Positions 1-12,544 of a stretch of 64,000 nucleotides of DNA are shown here, one piece after another (position 1 is the first letter of the stretch; every line of letters starts with the position of its first letter). The stretch is from Histoplasma ohiense (Eukaryota > Ascomycota > Eurotiomycetes > Onygenales > Ajellomycetaceae). A program made the translations under genes and the position numbers. Below the pieces are notes generated by a model, which was not told the origin of the DNA, searched no databases, and saw only the letters and a program-made list of their open reading frames with translations. Location of the stretch: assembly GCA_017607445.1 (NCBI GenBank), contig JAEVHH010000002.1:5424001-5488000 (forward strand), in the 5' to 3' direction.

Positions 1-1
1 C

Positions 2-1196
2 AAGGCTCATGGGAAAAGTGCTACTGAATCTTTACTTGTCCATGGATACGCTCTAAATTGCACAGTTGCTTCACAAGCCATGGTTACTCGGGTTACTGAT
101 GCAAAGATTGCTTGTCTTGATATGAACTTGCAGAAAGAAAGGATGAAACTTGGTGTTCATATCACAGTCGACGACCCACAAAAACTTGAGAAGATCCGTG
201 AAAGGGAGTCTGGAATTGTCCTCGAGAGAGTGGAGATGATACTAAAGGCGGGCGCCAATGTCATCCTCACGACTAAGGGTATTGATGATCTTTGTCTCAA
301 GATGTTCGTCGAGAAGGGCGCGATGGCAGTTAGGAGATGCAAAAAGGAGGACCTTAAACGAATCGCCAAGGCTACGGGAGCGACGCTGGTTAGCACACTA
401 TCCGATCTTAATGGTGATGACAAGTTTGAACCATCCAGCTTGGGCCACGCAGAAGAGGTGGTACAGGAGCGGATATCCGACGATGAGTGTATCCTTATCA
501 AAGGAACCAAGGCCCACACTGCCGCGTCGATTATTCTCCGTGGTTCAAATGATTTTCAACTTGATGAGATGGAACGTTCCGTGCACGATTCTCTCTGCGC
601 TGTCAAGAGGACACTCGAGAGTGGAACCATCGTTCCGGGAGGTGGTGCCGTTGAGACCGCCCTGCATATCTATCTCGAGGAATTTGCTGTTACAGTCGTA
701 AGTGTTTTCTTGAACTCTCCTTTTGCGCAACGACCAATAGCGACTAGATCACAGCTAGTACTATATAATCAAAAACAGTGGTATTCACGAAAGTGATGAA
801 TAACAGGGCTCCCGCGAACAACTCGCCATCGGCGAATTCGCCCAATCCCTCCTCGTCATTCCCAAAACCCTGGCTGTAAATGCAGCTAAGGACTCATCCG
901 AGCTCGTCGCCCAACTCCGTGTCCGCCATGCCCTCTCTCAGCGTGTTCAGGAGGGAGAGGCTAACGCGGAAGAGAAAGCCATCGCCAAGAAGAAGATGTA
1001 TAAGAACTACGGCCTTGATCTAACAAGAGGGAAAGTTGTGGATTGCGTCAAGGCGGGTGTCTTGGAGCCCAGCATGAGTAAAGTGAAGCAGTTAAAGAGT
1101 GCGGTGGAGGCTTGCATTTCGATTATGAGGATTGATACGCTGATTAAACTTGATCCTGAGAGGAAGGCTGAGGGTGATGGGCATGGACACCACTAG
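2..1196 (+). CDS. CCT1: T-complex protein 1 subunit alpha (partial, 5' end outside window)
   Basis: Subunit of the cytosolic CCT/TRiC chaperonin, which folds actin, tubulin and WD40 proteins using ATP. The first complete codon in the window is at base 2 and no start is present, so about the first 200 residues lie upstream. Two exons: 2-697 and 807-1196, joined in phase 0 across a 109-nt intron (GTAAGT...AACAG). About 361 residues are visible. Recognisable family segments are the apical-domain stretch starting LGVHITVDDP, the loop VPGGGAVETAL, and across the splice junction EEFAVTV|GSREQLAIGEFA, which is continuous in CCT-alpha. The tail is KAEGDGHGHH; a His/Gly-rich end is common in fungal CCT1. 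Identity is secure; only the truncation limits it. Confidence 0.95.
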
Positions 1197-1762
1197 ACGA
1201 TTGGGAGCTGTAGCCCGTCAAAGAACAAAAAAGAAAAGGAGTTGAAACCAATCGTTTTACTGGCTGGGTTGATACCGTACATCTCTTTTCCTTTTCCTGT
1301 TTATTAATTAATGTCTAGAGGAAGGCAGAGGATCCAAAGAATTTTTTTTTTTAAGTCTTCATAAGGAACTCATCACATGAATATGGTTATCTGGAAGTTG
1401 ATACTTGTCTTTTGGCCTAAAATACTCTTCTCCGCATCCCGCCTCGAGATTTGAATAGTCACCTCATTTTCACAGGACATTTAGACTCTGTTGAAATTTC
1501 GAAGGTAGAGAATAATTAACTCCTCTCAAACTGTGTATGTTGTGATAATGCACACTTAACCTGGGTGTGCAATTCGTCCAGTCTAGAAAGACAATGGGGA
1601 ATAAATATGAATAACCGAAAAATGGACGACAGAAACGGCAATTCTCGCTAGCAAAAACGCCTTAAAATAACTTCGCTCTGAAACTTGAGGGAAAATTACA
1701 TGCAAAACGAACTCCCCAATGCACATAGCAGTACCAGCAGATGCGGTAATGGGGCCTTCCCC
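1197..1762. other. Convergent 3' intergenic region between CCT1 and the Cdt2-like gene
   Basis: Both neighbours end towards this stretch, so it should hold their two 3' UTRs and polyadenylation signals. It is AT-rich, with a T run near 1340. I see no gene in it. Confidence 0.6.
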
Positions 1763-4100
1763 CTATTCATCTTCATCGTCACCTGAGTCCTTCACATCCG
1801 CCCATCCACAACGCCATCTCCGCCCTTCACCATCCCCGCCGATCCTGAGGTCTCGCGCTGCAGGGCCTTTTCGCCAGCATCGAGCATGTAAGTCATCGCT
1901 AACGGTGATAAGCTCGCCACCATACGTCCAAGAAACGCCAGATACTTCCTTCTTATGCCCTTGAACTAGCACCGCGCCATGCTTGTATATCGGGATGGTA
2001 TCTTCCAGACGTCCCGACAAGCCTACACTGCTGGAATGGGAACTACGTAGGTTGTGGCCGTGTAGTGGCCGAGAAGATGCTTGGTTGGAAGAGTTATTAA
2101 CAATACCTGTGGAGGACGAAAGGGAAGAAGAAGCAGCGATGAATGGCGACGGTAGATATCGTTCATCTGTCGGAAATACGATGGCGCAGTTATCACTGCT
2201 GCCGACTGCGAGCATTTCACTTTCGTCATTGACTGCACGGCGGACGGCGATTTTGACAAAGAATGTGGCGACTTGAAGGTGCGGATGGCGGAAGCCGTAT
2301 AAGGGCCCTAGGCCCGGTTTGGCCTCGTCGCTTGGGAAGCGCTTGAAACTTGAGCTGGATGGTGTCATTTCTGGACAGCTCCCTAGAGTCAGGTGGGAGG
2401 TGGAGTATGCGTAAACGCTGCCATCCCGGCATAGGGTGTAAAGCCTGCTCCCATTACCACTGAAGGCCATCGATGTCAGTCCGAATTGGCGGTATTTTTC
2501 GTGGCTCTCTGGTTGTCTCGTGATGGCTAAAGGGACAGGTGTTTTGCGTCGTAAAGAGTAGGTAGTTCGCAGGTCCCACAACCTCACACAAGCATTTGAT
2601 TCGCCGCAGGTTACGAAGAGGTTTTCACGGCCAGGGTGTAGAAATGCGATAGAAGTAACGGATATATCGTCCCGACGTGCTAGGGCTTCTGCTTCCGAAC
2701 CAGTTTTGGACCGGGCCCTTTCCGCATGCGCTGGCCAGATGCTGTTGGATGCCTGGGGATACTTCATTTTAGTGGACGCTCTTGCAGAATCATCCGCGTC
2801 CGATGCAAGAGAACAGCGTAACTGCATTGCAGGCTTTTCAAAGGCTTTGTATCGTAGATCCCAAATATTAACACTGCCGTCACGACTACAGGTTGCAACA
2901 ACATTGTTATTAGAAGCGGGCTGGAATTGAACGCGTTTGACAGATGAAGTATGCTTCGACAGGCAGTATATTTGGGTTTGAGTAGTCATATCGATAATCC
3001 GTGAGGTTTGATCACCCGACGCAGTAGCTAAAAGTGTGTCATCAGAGGAGAATTCTAGGTCCATAATGGAGTTTGTATGCGGTTGAAATGATAGATATGT
3101 TTTGGAAAAACCCGGTTTCGCGTCCTTAGCTGAGTCTAATAGTCGGACTCCTCCTTCTTCGTCTCCAATCGCCACCAGAGAATTGGCTGGAATGCATTAG
3201 TTAAAAGCTGCAAATTGTATCGGGGAATTAAAGAGTGAAAATTACATACTGTGACAAGAAACAGTGCAAAACGGTAGAGTGAGACGTTCTCCCCTCTGAT
3301 CTCTATAAGAGCATTGATGGATGTCATCAGCTAAGCTATAGAAGTCGGACACCTCATCCCGCCAGGCTGTTTCCAGAGTAATTAGTCGACAATAAGTTTA
3401 AAAAAGCACAAGAGATGTACCACACACCATTCCCATAGTCATATCGGTGTGTCAGCGTCCACGGTATATTACCCGAAAGGCTGCGTATAAATATTTGACT
3501 GGTGGTTTGAAGCGTATGGGATCGACGCAGAGGTGTGGGCGGTAGGGTATGTTGTTTGGTTTTGGTTTTAAGCACCTCCGACTGTATCTCAGATTCGATC
3601 CCAATTTCATCAACTTTTGGCCTACGAGGACTCGAGTCTATATCATTTTGACGAATAGATGGCGCAATTCGCACTCTTCTTAATGGCGAAGATTGAAGTG
3701 GAGAACTTGAAGAAATGGACAATTTTCGTTTTTTGCGGGGAGTTGATAAGTCATCTTGTGAGTGGGAAGATTTAGCTGGTGTATCTTGGGAGCCATCTGA
3801 TATCCTGGAAAATGCTGGTCCGAGACGGTTCAACGCAGGGGAGCATATATCTTTCAGTATGTGGCGATTGGGGCGGTCGTTCCCTCCACTCGAGAGCGCC
3901 CCCAGCACAGAGCGTGGGGTAAAGAACCGTTTGAATGATCTGGGCGTGACGGGAGGGGGCTTTTTAGTCTTCGTTCGAGGAGGAGATGAAAGTATCTGTG
4001 GAGCATTGAATATAGGAGGAGAAGATGGAATCGTGTCCTGGGTTCCCTCGGGGGTGTCGGATCTGACATATAGAGAAGAGGACCCAGTGACAGATTCCAT
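1763..4100 (-). CDS. cdt2: Cdt2/DTL-like WD40 protein, substrate receptor of CRL4 ubiquitin ligase
   Basis: Probable CRL4-Cdt2 substrate receptor, which recruits PCNA-bound proteins (Cdt1, Spd1-like inhibitors) for ubiquitination in S phase. Three exons on the minus strand: 4100-3428, 3366-3250, 3186-1763; the phases (1, 1) fit and give about 737 residues. Exon 3 starts inside the propeller: HTNSLVAIGDEEGGVRLLD matches the first blade of DTL. Later blades show GDQTSRIIDM, CSRDGSVNIWDLR and CVRLWDLR. The two WD-x-R motifs are the DDB1-binding signature of DCAF proteins. The first ~225 residues are a Ser/Pro-rich, basic N-terminal extension, unlike human DTL whose tail is C-terminal; it contains PRSFKRFFTPRS (see findings). 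Family call is by blade similarity; another DCAF is the main alternative. Confidence 0.8.
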
Positions 4101-4544
4101 GGCTAGGTTTATATTGAGTTGGATACAAATCTAATGCATTGAAATCAATATCTATTTATGCTTTAAAAGGAGTTGGAGGGTGACTGCAGCTGGCGGAGGA
4201 AGAGGAGGAGTTGTCAGATTTCAAGCCCCACGGGAAGAGATTTTGATATTGAGGCTTTGTCTGCCCTTGCTTCGCCGTCGCGACACAAACTGCGTCGTGC
4301 CCGTGTCGGTCTTGGCGCTTCCGCGACGCGAGTGCTTAGTCATGGTGACCTTTCGTCATACTGCCCCAATGTTGAAGCGATTCCGCTAGATTTAAAGAGG
4401 AAGGCGGTGAAGGAGTTCACAGCTTGGTGCTCGGCTCTCGGGGTGTTGATGCCGAGCCCGCGCTTAGCCTAAAGGAGAATTTTTGATTTTTCAATATTGA
4501 AAGTTGACGAACAATTTAGGTAATTTCCCTGCCCAGTTTCTGCT
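4101..4544. promoter_or_regulatory. Divergent promoter region of Cdt2-like gene and RRP5
   Basis: 444 bp separate the two start codons, so both genes must be driven from here. A 99-codon open frame (4173-4472) lies inside it but shows no recognisable family, and it sits where 5' UTRs are expected; I do not call it a gene. No strong TATA box is seen. Confidence 0.5.
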
Positions 4545-7500
4545 ATGAAGATGGCTCCCATCAAGCGGAAGGGTAATGGCCCAGATGAGTCAGGTTCTCG
4601 GCAGCCGCAGAAAAGAGTCAAGGTCATAGCTGGCGTGCAGCGCAAGGATGTGAACGGCGGGAAGAATTCGAAGAAACCGGCGGAGAAGTCGAAAGATTCT
4701 TTGGATTCCCCCTCGAAGACACCGGCAGTTTCTGTCTTGCGGGAGGAGGAACCCGCATTTCCCCGTGGTGGTGCAAATATTCTATCACCGCTTGAGCAGA
4801 AACAAATCCACATCCAGGCAACTCGTGACGTTCTGTTCGAGCAGAAGGGAGCGCAGGCTCAGGATGATATCGACAATGAGGACGGGACTCAGAAGAAACA
4901 ATCTAGCAAGGAATTCGGGATTAACTCTAGGAAATGGAAGACCAAATCCAAGAAGCACACGATTCCTCAGGCGTCTACCAAGGAGGAGGTTCGCATTGAA
5001 GGGCTTAATTTCAAGGTACCTTGTCCCTCCCTGAATAGTGAATACTGAGTGAATCAACACCACTGATGTTTATTTTTAAAGCGCATTGTCGTAGGATCTA
5101 AGATCCTTGGCCAAGTCTCTAGCATCAATGCTCACGACATTGGTTTGTCGCTTCCGAACAATTTAACTGGTTACATACCACTCACCGCAGTCTCGAAAAC
5201 ACTCCAGCAGAAGATCGAAAAACTCTTGAACAGCAGCCAAGAAGAAGATGATAATTCCGATGGTGATGATGGTGGAGGTGATGATTTGGATTTGAAATCC
5301 TACTTCAAATTGGGCCAATACTTACGAGCGGCCGTTACATCAACTGAAACTGAGGTGAATCATGGTAAAATCAAGGGGAAAAAGCACATCGAGCTTTCAG
5401 TGGACCCTAGGGAGGCTAATTCAGGCCTTTCGAAATCCGATCTAGTCGTTAATGCAACTGTACAAGCCTCTGTCCTTAGTGTAGAGGATCACGGATTGGT
5501 TATGGATCTTGGCTTGGAGGATGGCCAAACGAGAGGGTTTATGTCTTCGAAAGAAATACCCCATGACCTCGAACTATTACAGATCAAGGAAGGCACGGTT
5601 TTCCTTTGCGTCGTGACTGGGCATAATGCGAATGGCAACGTTGTGAAGCTTTCCGCCAACTTGTCAACGGCCGGCTCCATTAAAAAATCCCACTTCTTGA
5701 CATCTGCACCCACCATCAACTCATTCCTTCCTGGAACAGCGGCAGAAATCCTTCTGACCCAAGTTACTTCGACTGGCATGGCTGGAAAAATCATGGGAAT
5801 GCTGGACGCTGTTGTTGATATAGTCCAGTCTGGAGCCACTACTGGAAAGGAAGATATTACTGCAAGGTATCATGTTGGTGCGAAAATTAAAGGTCGACTC
5901 ATTTGCACATTCCCCACAGCAGAGCCTTTGAAACTTGGATTTTCGATCCTGGACCACGTTGTCAAGTTTACGCCAACAGTTCTAGACCACAAATCTAGCT
6001 GTGAGGGTGTCCCTGCTATATCTGCCATTGTGCCTGAAGTAAAAGTCACTAAAGTTGAGCCTGGGTTGGGAGTCTACGTTCAATTCAATGACAAGCATTA
6101 TGGATTTGTCCATATTTCCAGGCTCTCCGATGACAAGGTCGATAGCATATCTTCTACGCAGGGTCCTTATATGGTCGATTCTATCCATGAAGCAAGAATA
6201 GTTGGCTTCAGCGCACTGGATAATCTCTATCTACTATCTCTCGAAAGAAAGGTCATCGACCAACCTTTTCTTCGTCTCGAGGACGTTACAGTTGGCGCGG
6301 TGGTCAAGGGAAAGATCGAGAAGCTCCTCGTTGGACCTGATGGTATCAGCGGACTCATTGTTTCTCTCGCCGATGGCATTTCCGGGTTGGTTCCAGGAAT
6401 GCATATGTCCGATACTAAACTGCAGCATCCAGAAAAGAAGTTCCGTGAAGGAGTACAGGTTTCCGCTAGGATCCTTTCCGTGAATTTGGAGAAACGCCAG
6501 TTACGACTTACGTTGAAAAAAACGTTGTTAAACAGCGAATCTTCCACCTGGTGTGATTATAGCGACATCCTTCCAGGGAACCAATCACCCGGAACCATCA
6601 TCAGCATTCAGTCTCATGGAGCAATTGTTCAGTTTTATGGCGAAGTTCGAGGATTTCTCCCGGTTTCGGAAATGAGTGAAGCTTATATCAAGGACCCCGC
6701 TCAACATTTCAATATTGGACAAGTTGTGAATGTGCATGCGCTAAATGTTGACGCAGAGTTGCGAAAGCTGGTAGTCTCCTGCAAGGACCAGTTGTCCTCC
6801 ACAGAAGCTTACAAGCGCGCGCTTGAGCATATCCACCCCGGGAACACTGTTTCAGGCACTGTATTTGAAAAATCCAATGAAGATATACTGCTAAAGCTGG
6901 AGGACTCTGGGTTGGTTGCTAGATTAAATGCGGAACACGTCAGCGATGGCCAAGCTTCGAGAAATGGCGCTGCTCTTGCCCGCATTAGAGTCGGACAGAA
7001 ACTTAATGAACTTTTAATCCTTAATATGCAAAAGTCTCATCGGCTAATCAAGGTCACCAATAAGCCGAGCCTGAAGCAAGCTCGTCAACGAGGGGAATTA
7101 CCTGCCAAATTTGAGGATCTTGAGGAAGGCTCCAAGGTGACCGGATTCGTGAAGAACATCATTGCGGATGGTTTGTTTGTGGAATTCCTGGGAGGCCTCA
7201 CCGGATTTGTCCCAAAACGCCTTGTCGACGATGACCACGTAAATAAACCTAGCTTTGGATACGCTCTAGCACAACATATATCCTTAACTGTACAGTCTAT
7301 CGAAGACGACCGCCAAAGGTTTATTTTAACATTAAAGGAGCCACATACAGGCAAGCAACGTGTATCTGATCGTTATAAGGAGTCCGATAATGCTAATCAG
7401 TCGTCTATTAATCCCATCGACGGAGACATAAAATCTTTGGACGATTTGAACTTTGGTAGAATCACCAAGGCGAAGGTTGTCTCCATTAAGGAAACGCAGA

Positions 7501-10137
7501 TAAATGTTCAACTTGCGGAAAACATTCAAGGGCGGATTGATGTTTCAGAAGTATTCGATAGTTGGGAAGCCATCAAGGATCGCAAACAGCCGTTGAGATT
7601 CTTTAAGGCTAAGCAGATACTTCCTGTACGAATTATTGGTATCCATGATGCCCGTAGCCACAGATTCCTTCCAATTAGCCACCGGAGTGGGAAGTACCCT
7701 GTTTTCGAACTTTCAGCCAAACCCAGCTCCCTCAAATCGACGGACCTCGACCTTCTTAGTCTTGACAAAGTAAAAATTGGATCTGCCTGGATAGGATTCG
7801 TCAACAATATTGGTGACGACTGTCTTTGGATAAGTATCTCTCCAAATGTCCGTGGAAGGCTAAGGCTCACTGACGTTTCGGATGATTTATCACTCCTTGG
7901 TGATATCACGACGAATTTTCCTGTTGGGTCTGCAATCAAGGTTCATGTTACCGGGGTCGACACAGATAAGAATCGTCTCGACCTCTCTGCAAAACAAGGA
8001 GGGTCTCCAAACAAGTTGACAATATCGGACTTCTCAAAGGGCGAAATACTGCTTGGGAGGGTCACTAGAGTTACCGAACACCAGGTTCTCGTGCAGCTAA
8101 GCGACACAGTAGTTGGTGCTATCAACTTAATAGATATGGCTGATGACTACTCGAAAATTAACCCTGCAGACTTCCACAAAAATGAAATCCTCCGCGTTTG
8201 CGTTGTTGATATTGATGTCCCTAAAAAGAAGATATTGCTTTCCATGCGATCCTCAAGGGTCCTTAGCTCATCTTTGCCAATTCAAGATCCAGAAATATCC
8301 TCGATTAGCCAAATTAAGGTTAATGACATCGTTCGTGGCTTTGTCCGGAGAGTTGCTGATAATGGTCTTTTTGTTACCCTGGGCCACGACGTTACAGCCT
8401 ACGTTCGAATTTCGGATCTCTCAGATTCGTATCTTAAAGAGTGGCAGAATGAGTTCCAAGTAAACCAGCTTGTGTGTGGAAGGATAATTTTGGCGGACGC
8501 TGAATCCAATAAACTTCAGATGAGCCTGAAGCAATCGGTCCTTGATCCAAACTACAAGACACCGATCACAATCAAAGATCTGAAGCGCGGCCAGACCGTT
8601 ACCGGAAAAGTCCGCAACGTGGAAGAATTTGGCGCTTTCATTGTGATTGATGGAACTGCCAATCTTAGTGGTCTCTGTCATCGCACGGAGATGGCAGAGG
8701 GGAAAGTGGAGGATGCAAGAAAGCTCTTTGAGAAAGGTGATATTGTCAAAGCTAAAATCGTCAAGATCGACCTTAATAAGGAGCGGATTTCTTTGGGATT
8801 GAAAGCCTCTTATTTCAAAGATAGCGATGACGAATCGGATGGTGAAAACGTTCAAGACGAGAGCGAAGAAAATGTGAGTGAAAGCCAGTACGATGGTGGC
8901 ATGGATCTCGAGCTTGAATCTGGCGATGATATTTCAATGGGAGGAGTCGACTTAGAGGATACCATGAATGGCGATAATAGTGAGAGTGACTCTAGTGACG
9001 GGGATGTACAAATGACCGGAACGAATGATGCCGGTATAACGGGAGGCCTAGTCACTTCTGGATTTGACTGGAATGGAAACAACACCATCGGTACTGATGA
9101 GGACAATGAGTCTGATTCCGACTCCGACAACGAAGCCGCTGTGAAGAAGAAGAAGCGTCGGAAACAGGAGATCCAAGTCGATAGAACAGGTGAACTTGAC
9201 ACCAATGGTCCGCAGTCTGTCGCGGATTATGAGCGCCTCTTACTCGGTGAACCCAACTCGAGTTTGCTTTGGCTGAAGTACATGGCCTTCCAACTTGAGC
9301 TAAGTGAGGTTGATAAAGCACGAGAGATCGCGGAACGAGCGCTTCGATCAATCAGCATAGGCCAAGATACGGAAAAATTTAACATTTGGGTCGCGATGCT
9401 TAACTTGGAGAACACTTTTGGAAACGATGACACTCTCGAGGATGTTTTCAAGCGTGCTTGTCAATACAACGATCCGCAGGAGATCCACGAGCGGTTGACT
9501 AGCATATACATCCAGTCTGGAAAGCATGATGTACGTTGTAACGATCACAAAACCTTAATTCAGTTGCAAAACTTTTTACTGATCAATTGGTATATAGAAA
9601 GCGGACGAGCTCTTCCAAGCAATTCTCAAGAAAAAATTCACCCAATCCCCAAACATCTATCTCAATTTCGCTACCTTCCTTTTCGACACACTTGCTGAGC
9701 CGGAACGGGGACGTGCACTCCTCCCGCGCGCCATCCAATCACTCCCAACCCACACTCACGTCGACATCACGTCGAAATTTGGCCAGTTGGAATTCCGCTC
9801 TCCAAACGGAGACGTCGAACGTGGACGAACGATATTTGAAGGCCTCATCTCTTCGTTCCCCAAACGCGTTGATCTGTGGAATGTGCTGCTTGACCTGGAG
9901 ATCAAGAACGGTGACATGGAACAGGTGAGGAGGTTGTTTGAGAGAGTTCTGGGGCTGGGACATCCCATTGCGGCGGATGGAACTAAACCTGGGGCGAAGA
10001 GGTTGAAGGATAAGCAAGCCAAGTTCTTTTTCAAAAAGTGGCTGGCGTTTGAAGAGAAAGCTGGTGATGAGAAGATGGTAGATGAGGTTAAAGCGAGGGC
10101 TGCGGATTATGTGAGGGCCATTAAGGCGGGACAATGA
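4545..10137 (+). CDS. RRP5: rRNA biogenesis protein RRP5 (S1 repeats plus C-terminal HAT/TPR repeats)
   Basis: Large nucleolar scaffold needed for early pre-rRNA cleavages and for both small- and large-subunit assembly. Three exons: 4545-5015, 5082-9530, 9598-10137, both introns phase 0, giving about 1819 residues, close to yeast Rrp5. Residues 1-157 are a basic, disordered head. From about 160 to 1395 runs a long tandem array of S1 RNA-binding domains (recurrent patterns such as GAIVQFYGEVRGFLPVSEMS and GAFIVIDGTANLSGLCHRTEM). About 1400-1510 is an acidic linker (SDDESDGENVQDESEE) ending in KKKKRRK. The C-terminal part (NSSLLWLKYMAFQLELSE, then FPKRVDLWNVLLDLEIKNGD) is the HAT-repeat module. 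The second intron separates KHD from KADELFQAIL, which is continuous in homologues. An ATG two codons downstream (4551) is an equally good start. Confidence 0.96.
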
Positions 10138-10414
10138 TATAGGTTAAGATTGGAGTGATATAGACAGCTCGGAGTTTAAAGAAGATATAGACCCTTTCTT
10201 TGTATGCATTCGCCGCTCGTGATACCTATCTGGACTCAGATCTCAAGGCGATCGAGATCCTAGCAAGATTTTAAAAGTTATCTTTATTTTTTTGCTTTCG
10301 CATTTCAAGGCGTTGTTTTATAGCGAATTGAAGTTTCAATTCCGCAGTTGAATCGCCGTCAAATATAACAAATAACACCATGATACCACGACGTAAACAA
10401 ATAGGTATTCTTTT

Positions 10415-11673
10415 TCACCCTCTCCTCTCTGCCATAACTCTCCTATACTCCTCTACAATGCTCTGCCTCTCTTCCGCCAACTCCTCCCGGGCCCGTAAAC
10501 TCCCGGCCGCTGACGGAACATTGACCACATTGACTTTCGCACCACCCATGCCCCTCACCTTGAACTTCTCTTTCGGTTTCGTCAGCTGTGCAGGAGGCGC
10601 TTGCACAACCTCAAGTGGGTTGGCAGGTTGCATAGACTTCGCTTTGCGATTAAGCTTCGCCCACGGATCATCCTCGTCATCCTCGTCATCATCATCGTTG
10701 TTGTTGTTGTTGTTGTTGTTGGCAACATCGTCAACATCGCTTCCACCACCACCGCCCAACACGTCAACTCTTCCACTCTTCTTTCTCTTCTTGATCTTCT
10801 TCTTATTCTTCTTGGCAGTGGTGCCCTTCTTTTTCTTCGTCAATCCCGCTTCGGCCTCCCACGCCTTCCACTGCTCATTGATCTCTTCCTCCTCCGCCTC
10901 GTTTTCTTCGCGTTCAGCCTCTTCCCGCTCTCTAATCCGCGCCTCTTCTTCCCTCCATTCCCGTTGTAGCCGTAGAAGCCGCCGTTCATGTTTGGTCTGT
11001 CTGTGTTCTCTCAGGTTCTTCAGCGCAGGATCCTTGCTTACACTTGACGAGCCCGATTTTCTCGAGATGCCTGAGAACGGGAGGGCCCGGTTGACTCGCG
11101 CGGAGAAATCGGATAAGCGTTCGCCGGGGAGGATTTTTGGGATAGCAGTAGACGTCTGTGGCGGAGCAGGAGGCTGCGATGATGTTGCTATAGAGTGTTG
11201 TCCGGGTTCCGAGTTGGGTTTTTTACTATTACCGGTTCTCTTCGATGCCATTCCCCCTCCATTGGCAATAATTGTGGCCCCCTCCCGTTCTCCTCGTTTC
11301 CGCCTTTTGTTGGGCTTTGTCCCGTCATCTTCAAGACCGGATTGTGACCGTGTAGTTGTTCCAGACGTAGATTTTTGGAACTGGTGCATCATGCGGAGAA
11401 AAGCCTTGGGGGTATCATCTTCGAAGGCGTTTTGGGCCGGTTTTTTCAGCCTGCGCTTTCTGTTGGCGGATTCCTTGAAGTCTGCATTACTCTCTTTTGC
11501 CGGAAGGGGCTTTGCGACCTTCGTCGGAGGAAGGTCAAAGCTGGCGCTGTGGGTAACAATCGGAATTGAGGGTTAGAAAGGAAACTTGGACTGAAATGGA
11601 GCGCAATTCCCTGGCTGGCTGGCTGGGATACTTACAAGTCATCTTTATGCCTCCGCTTGTGCTTGTGAGGCAT
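10415..11673 (-). CDS. Basic, low-complexity coiled-coil protein of unknown function
   Basis: I do not recognise this gene. Two exons: a 38-nt first exon (11673-11636) encoding MPHKHKRRHKDD and a second exon (11546-10415); phase 2 joins to give about 389 residues. The 89-nt intron has GTAAGT and CACAG ends. Visible parts are a very basic N-terminus, a conserved-looking patch DDTPKAFLRMMHQFQ near residue 65, a disordered middle, a Lys/Arg/Glu-rich probable coiled coil (RRLLRLQREWREEEARIRER), a KKKK-rich block, an Asn run (8 N) followed by an Asp/Glu run, and a conserved-looking C-terminus (KFKVRGMGGAKVNVVNVP...). The composition suggests a nuclear or nucleolar ribosome-assembly protein, but that is inference only. 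The Asn run is a GTT/AAC microsatellite and may vary between strains. It converges on RRP5 with a 277-bp gap. Confidence 0.8.
10697..10720. repeat. (GTT)8 microsatellite inside coding sequence (poly-Asn)
   Basis: About eight consecutive GTT triplets on the plus strand, read as AAC codons (Asn) on the minus strand, in the low-complexity region of the unknown basic protein, beside GAT/GAC codons giving an Asp run. Confidence 0.85.
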
Positions 11674-12544
11674 TCTCGCAGCGTGTCCCTTCTATAAGCA
11701 ATATGTGCTGGTTTCGTTGGACTAACCCGAGCAATTAAGCTTCCTATATTGGGAATTAAAAAAATCTCTGGGCTGTATTTCTGATAATTTTGGTATCAAC
11801 GTTACTATCTCCTTCGTCTGGGGGATTTTTTAGCGCGTACCTTAGTATATTAAATACATAAAAACTACTGGATGATATGAGAGATCTACTGTATTTATCT
11901 GTTTTAGTGTAATTTATGTAATCTATCTGATCTAATTCTAATTAATCATTGGAATGAGACTCCTGCGGCCTGCCAACACTGGCTTTTCAAACAGAGAGGA
12001 ATATTGTTCCAATGCAGCACAACCATATCTTGATCTTGGAGCTTTATCTTTATTCTGCTGAGAATATGCTCTGTTCTCTTTCTTTTGTACTGACACCAGG
12101 CACAAGCTCAAGGTCCTGGCAGAGGAATTTGATGATGATTTAGATCTGGATTTAATCAAGTAGTAGATAGAGGATTTGAGAATTCCAGGAGTTGAAGATA
12201 GAGCTGTTGAATTCAACATGGGATATAGTAGTGCCAGTAGTGCCAGTAGTAGCCAGTTGATGAAGGATATAAACATTGACAAATTATGACAATAGCATGA
12301 TCAATAAATTAACAATAATCCAGTATAGAATTGACAACCATGTGTGATTGTAGATTGACAGAATGGGTGATTCCACAAGCTTCAATTCCCTGCTTTCAAA
12401 GATAGTGGAATGTGGAATAGAGCAACAGAGGTGAAGTAGTTGTCCATATAAATTGGGTAGCCAGCTACCTGTTTACTGTTATTCAACTCCATATGTGCAG
12501 ATCCAGGTACTTCTATATGTATTGGCTAGAAACTTTGAGCGTAC
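11674..12544. other. Gene-free AT-rich region upstream of the unknown basic protein
   Basis: The first part is the likely promoter of the minus-strand gene. A minus-strand open frame at 12282-11938 (114 codons) has a Leu-rich start and resembles no family I know. The tandem TAGTGCCAG near 12230 is a small repeat. I see no gene I would support. Confidence 0.4.

Noticed and set aside
4173..4472. 99-codon plus-strand open frame between the Cdt2-like gene and RRP5
   Set aside because: Lies in a short divergent promoter, no family resemblance, and overlaps another frame of similar quality.
10380..11576. 398-codon plus-strand open frame antisense to the unknown basic protein
   Set aside because: Its Ser/Leu runs mirror the low-complexity Glu/Lys/Asp codons of the minus-strand gene, which has proper splice sites and a coiled coil.
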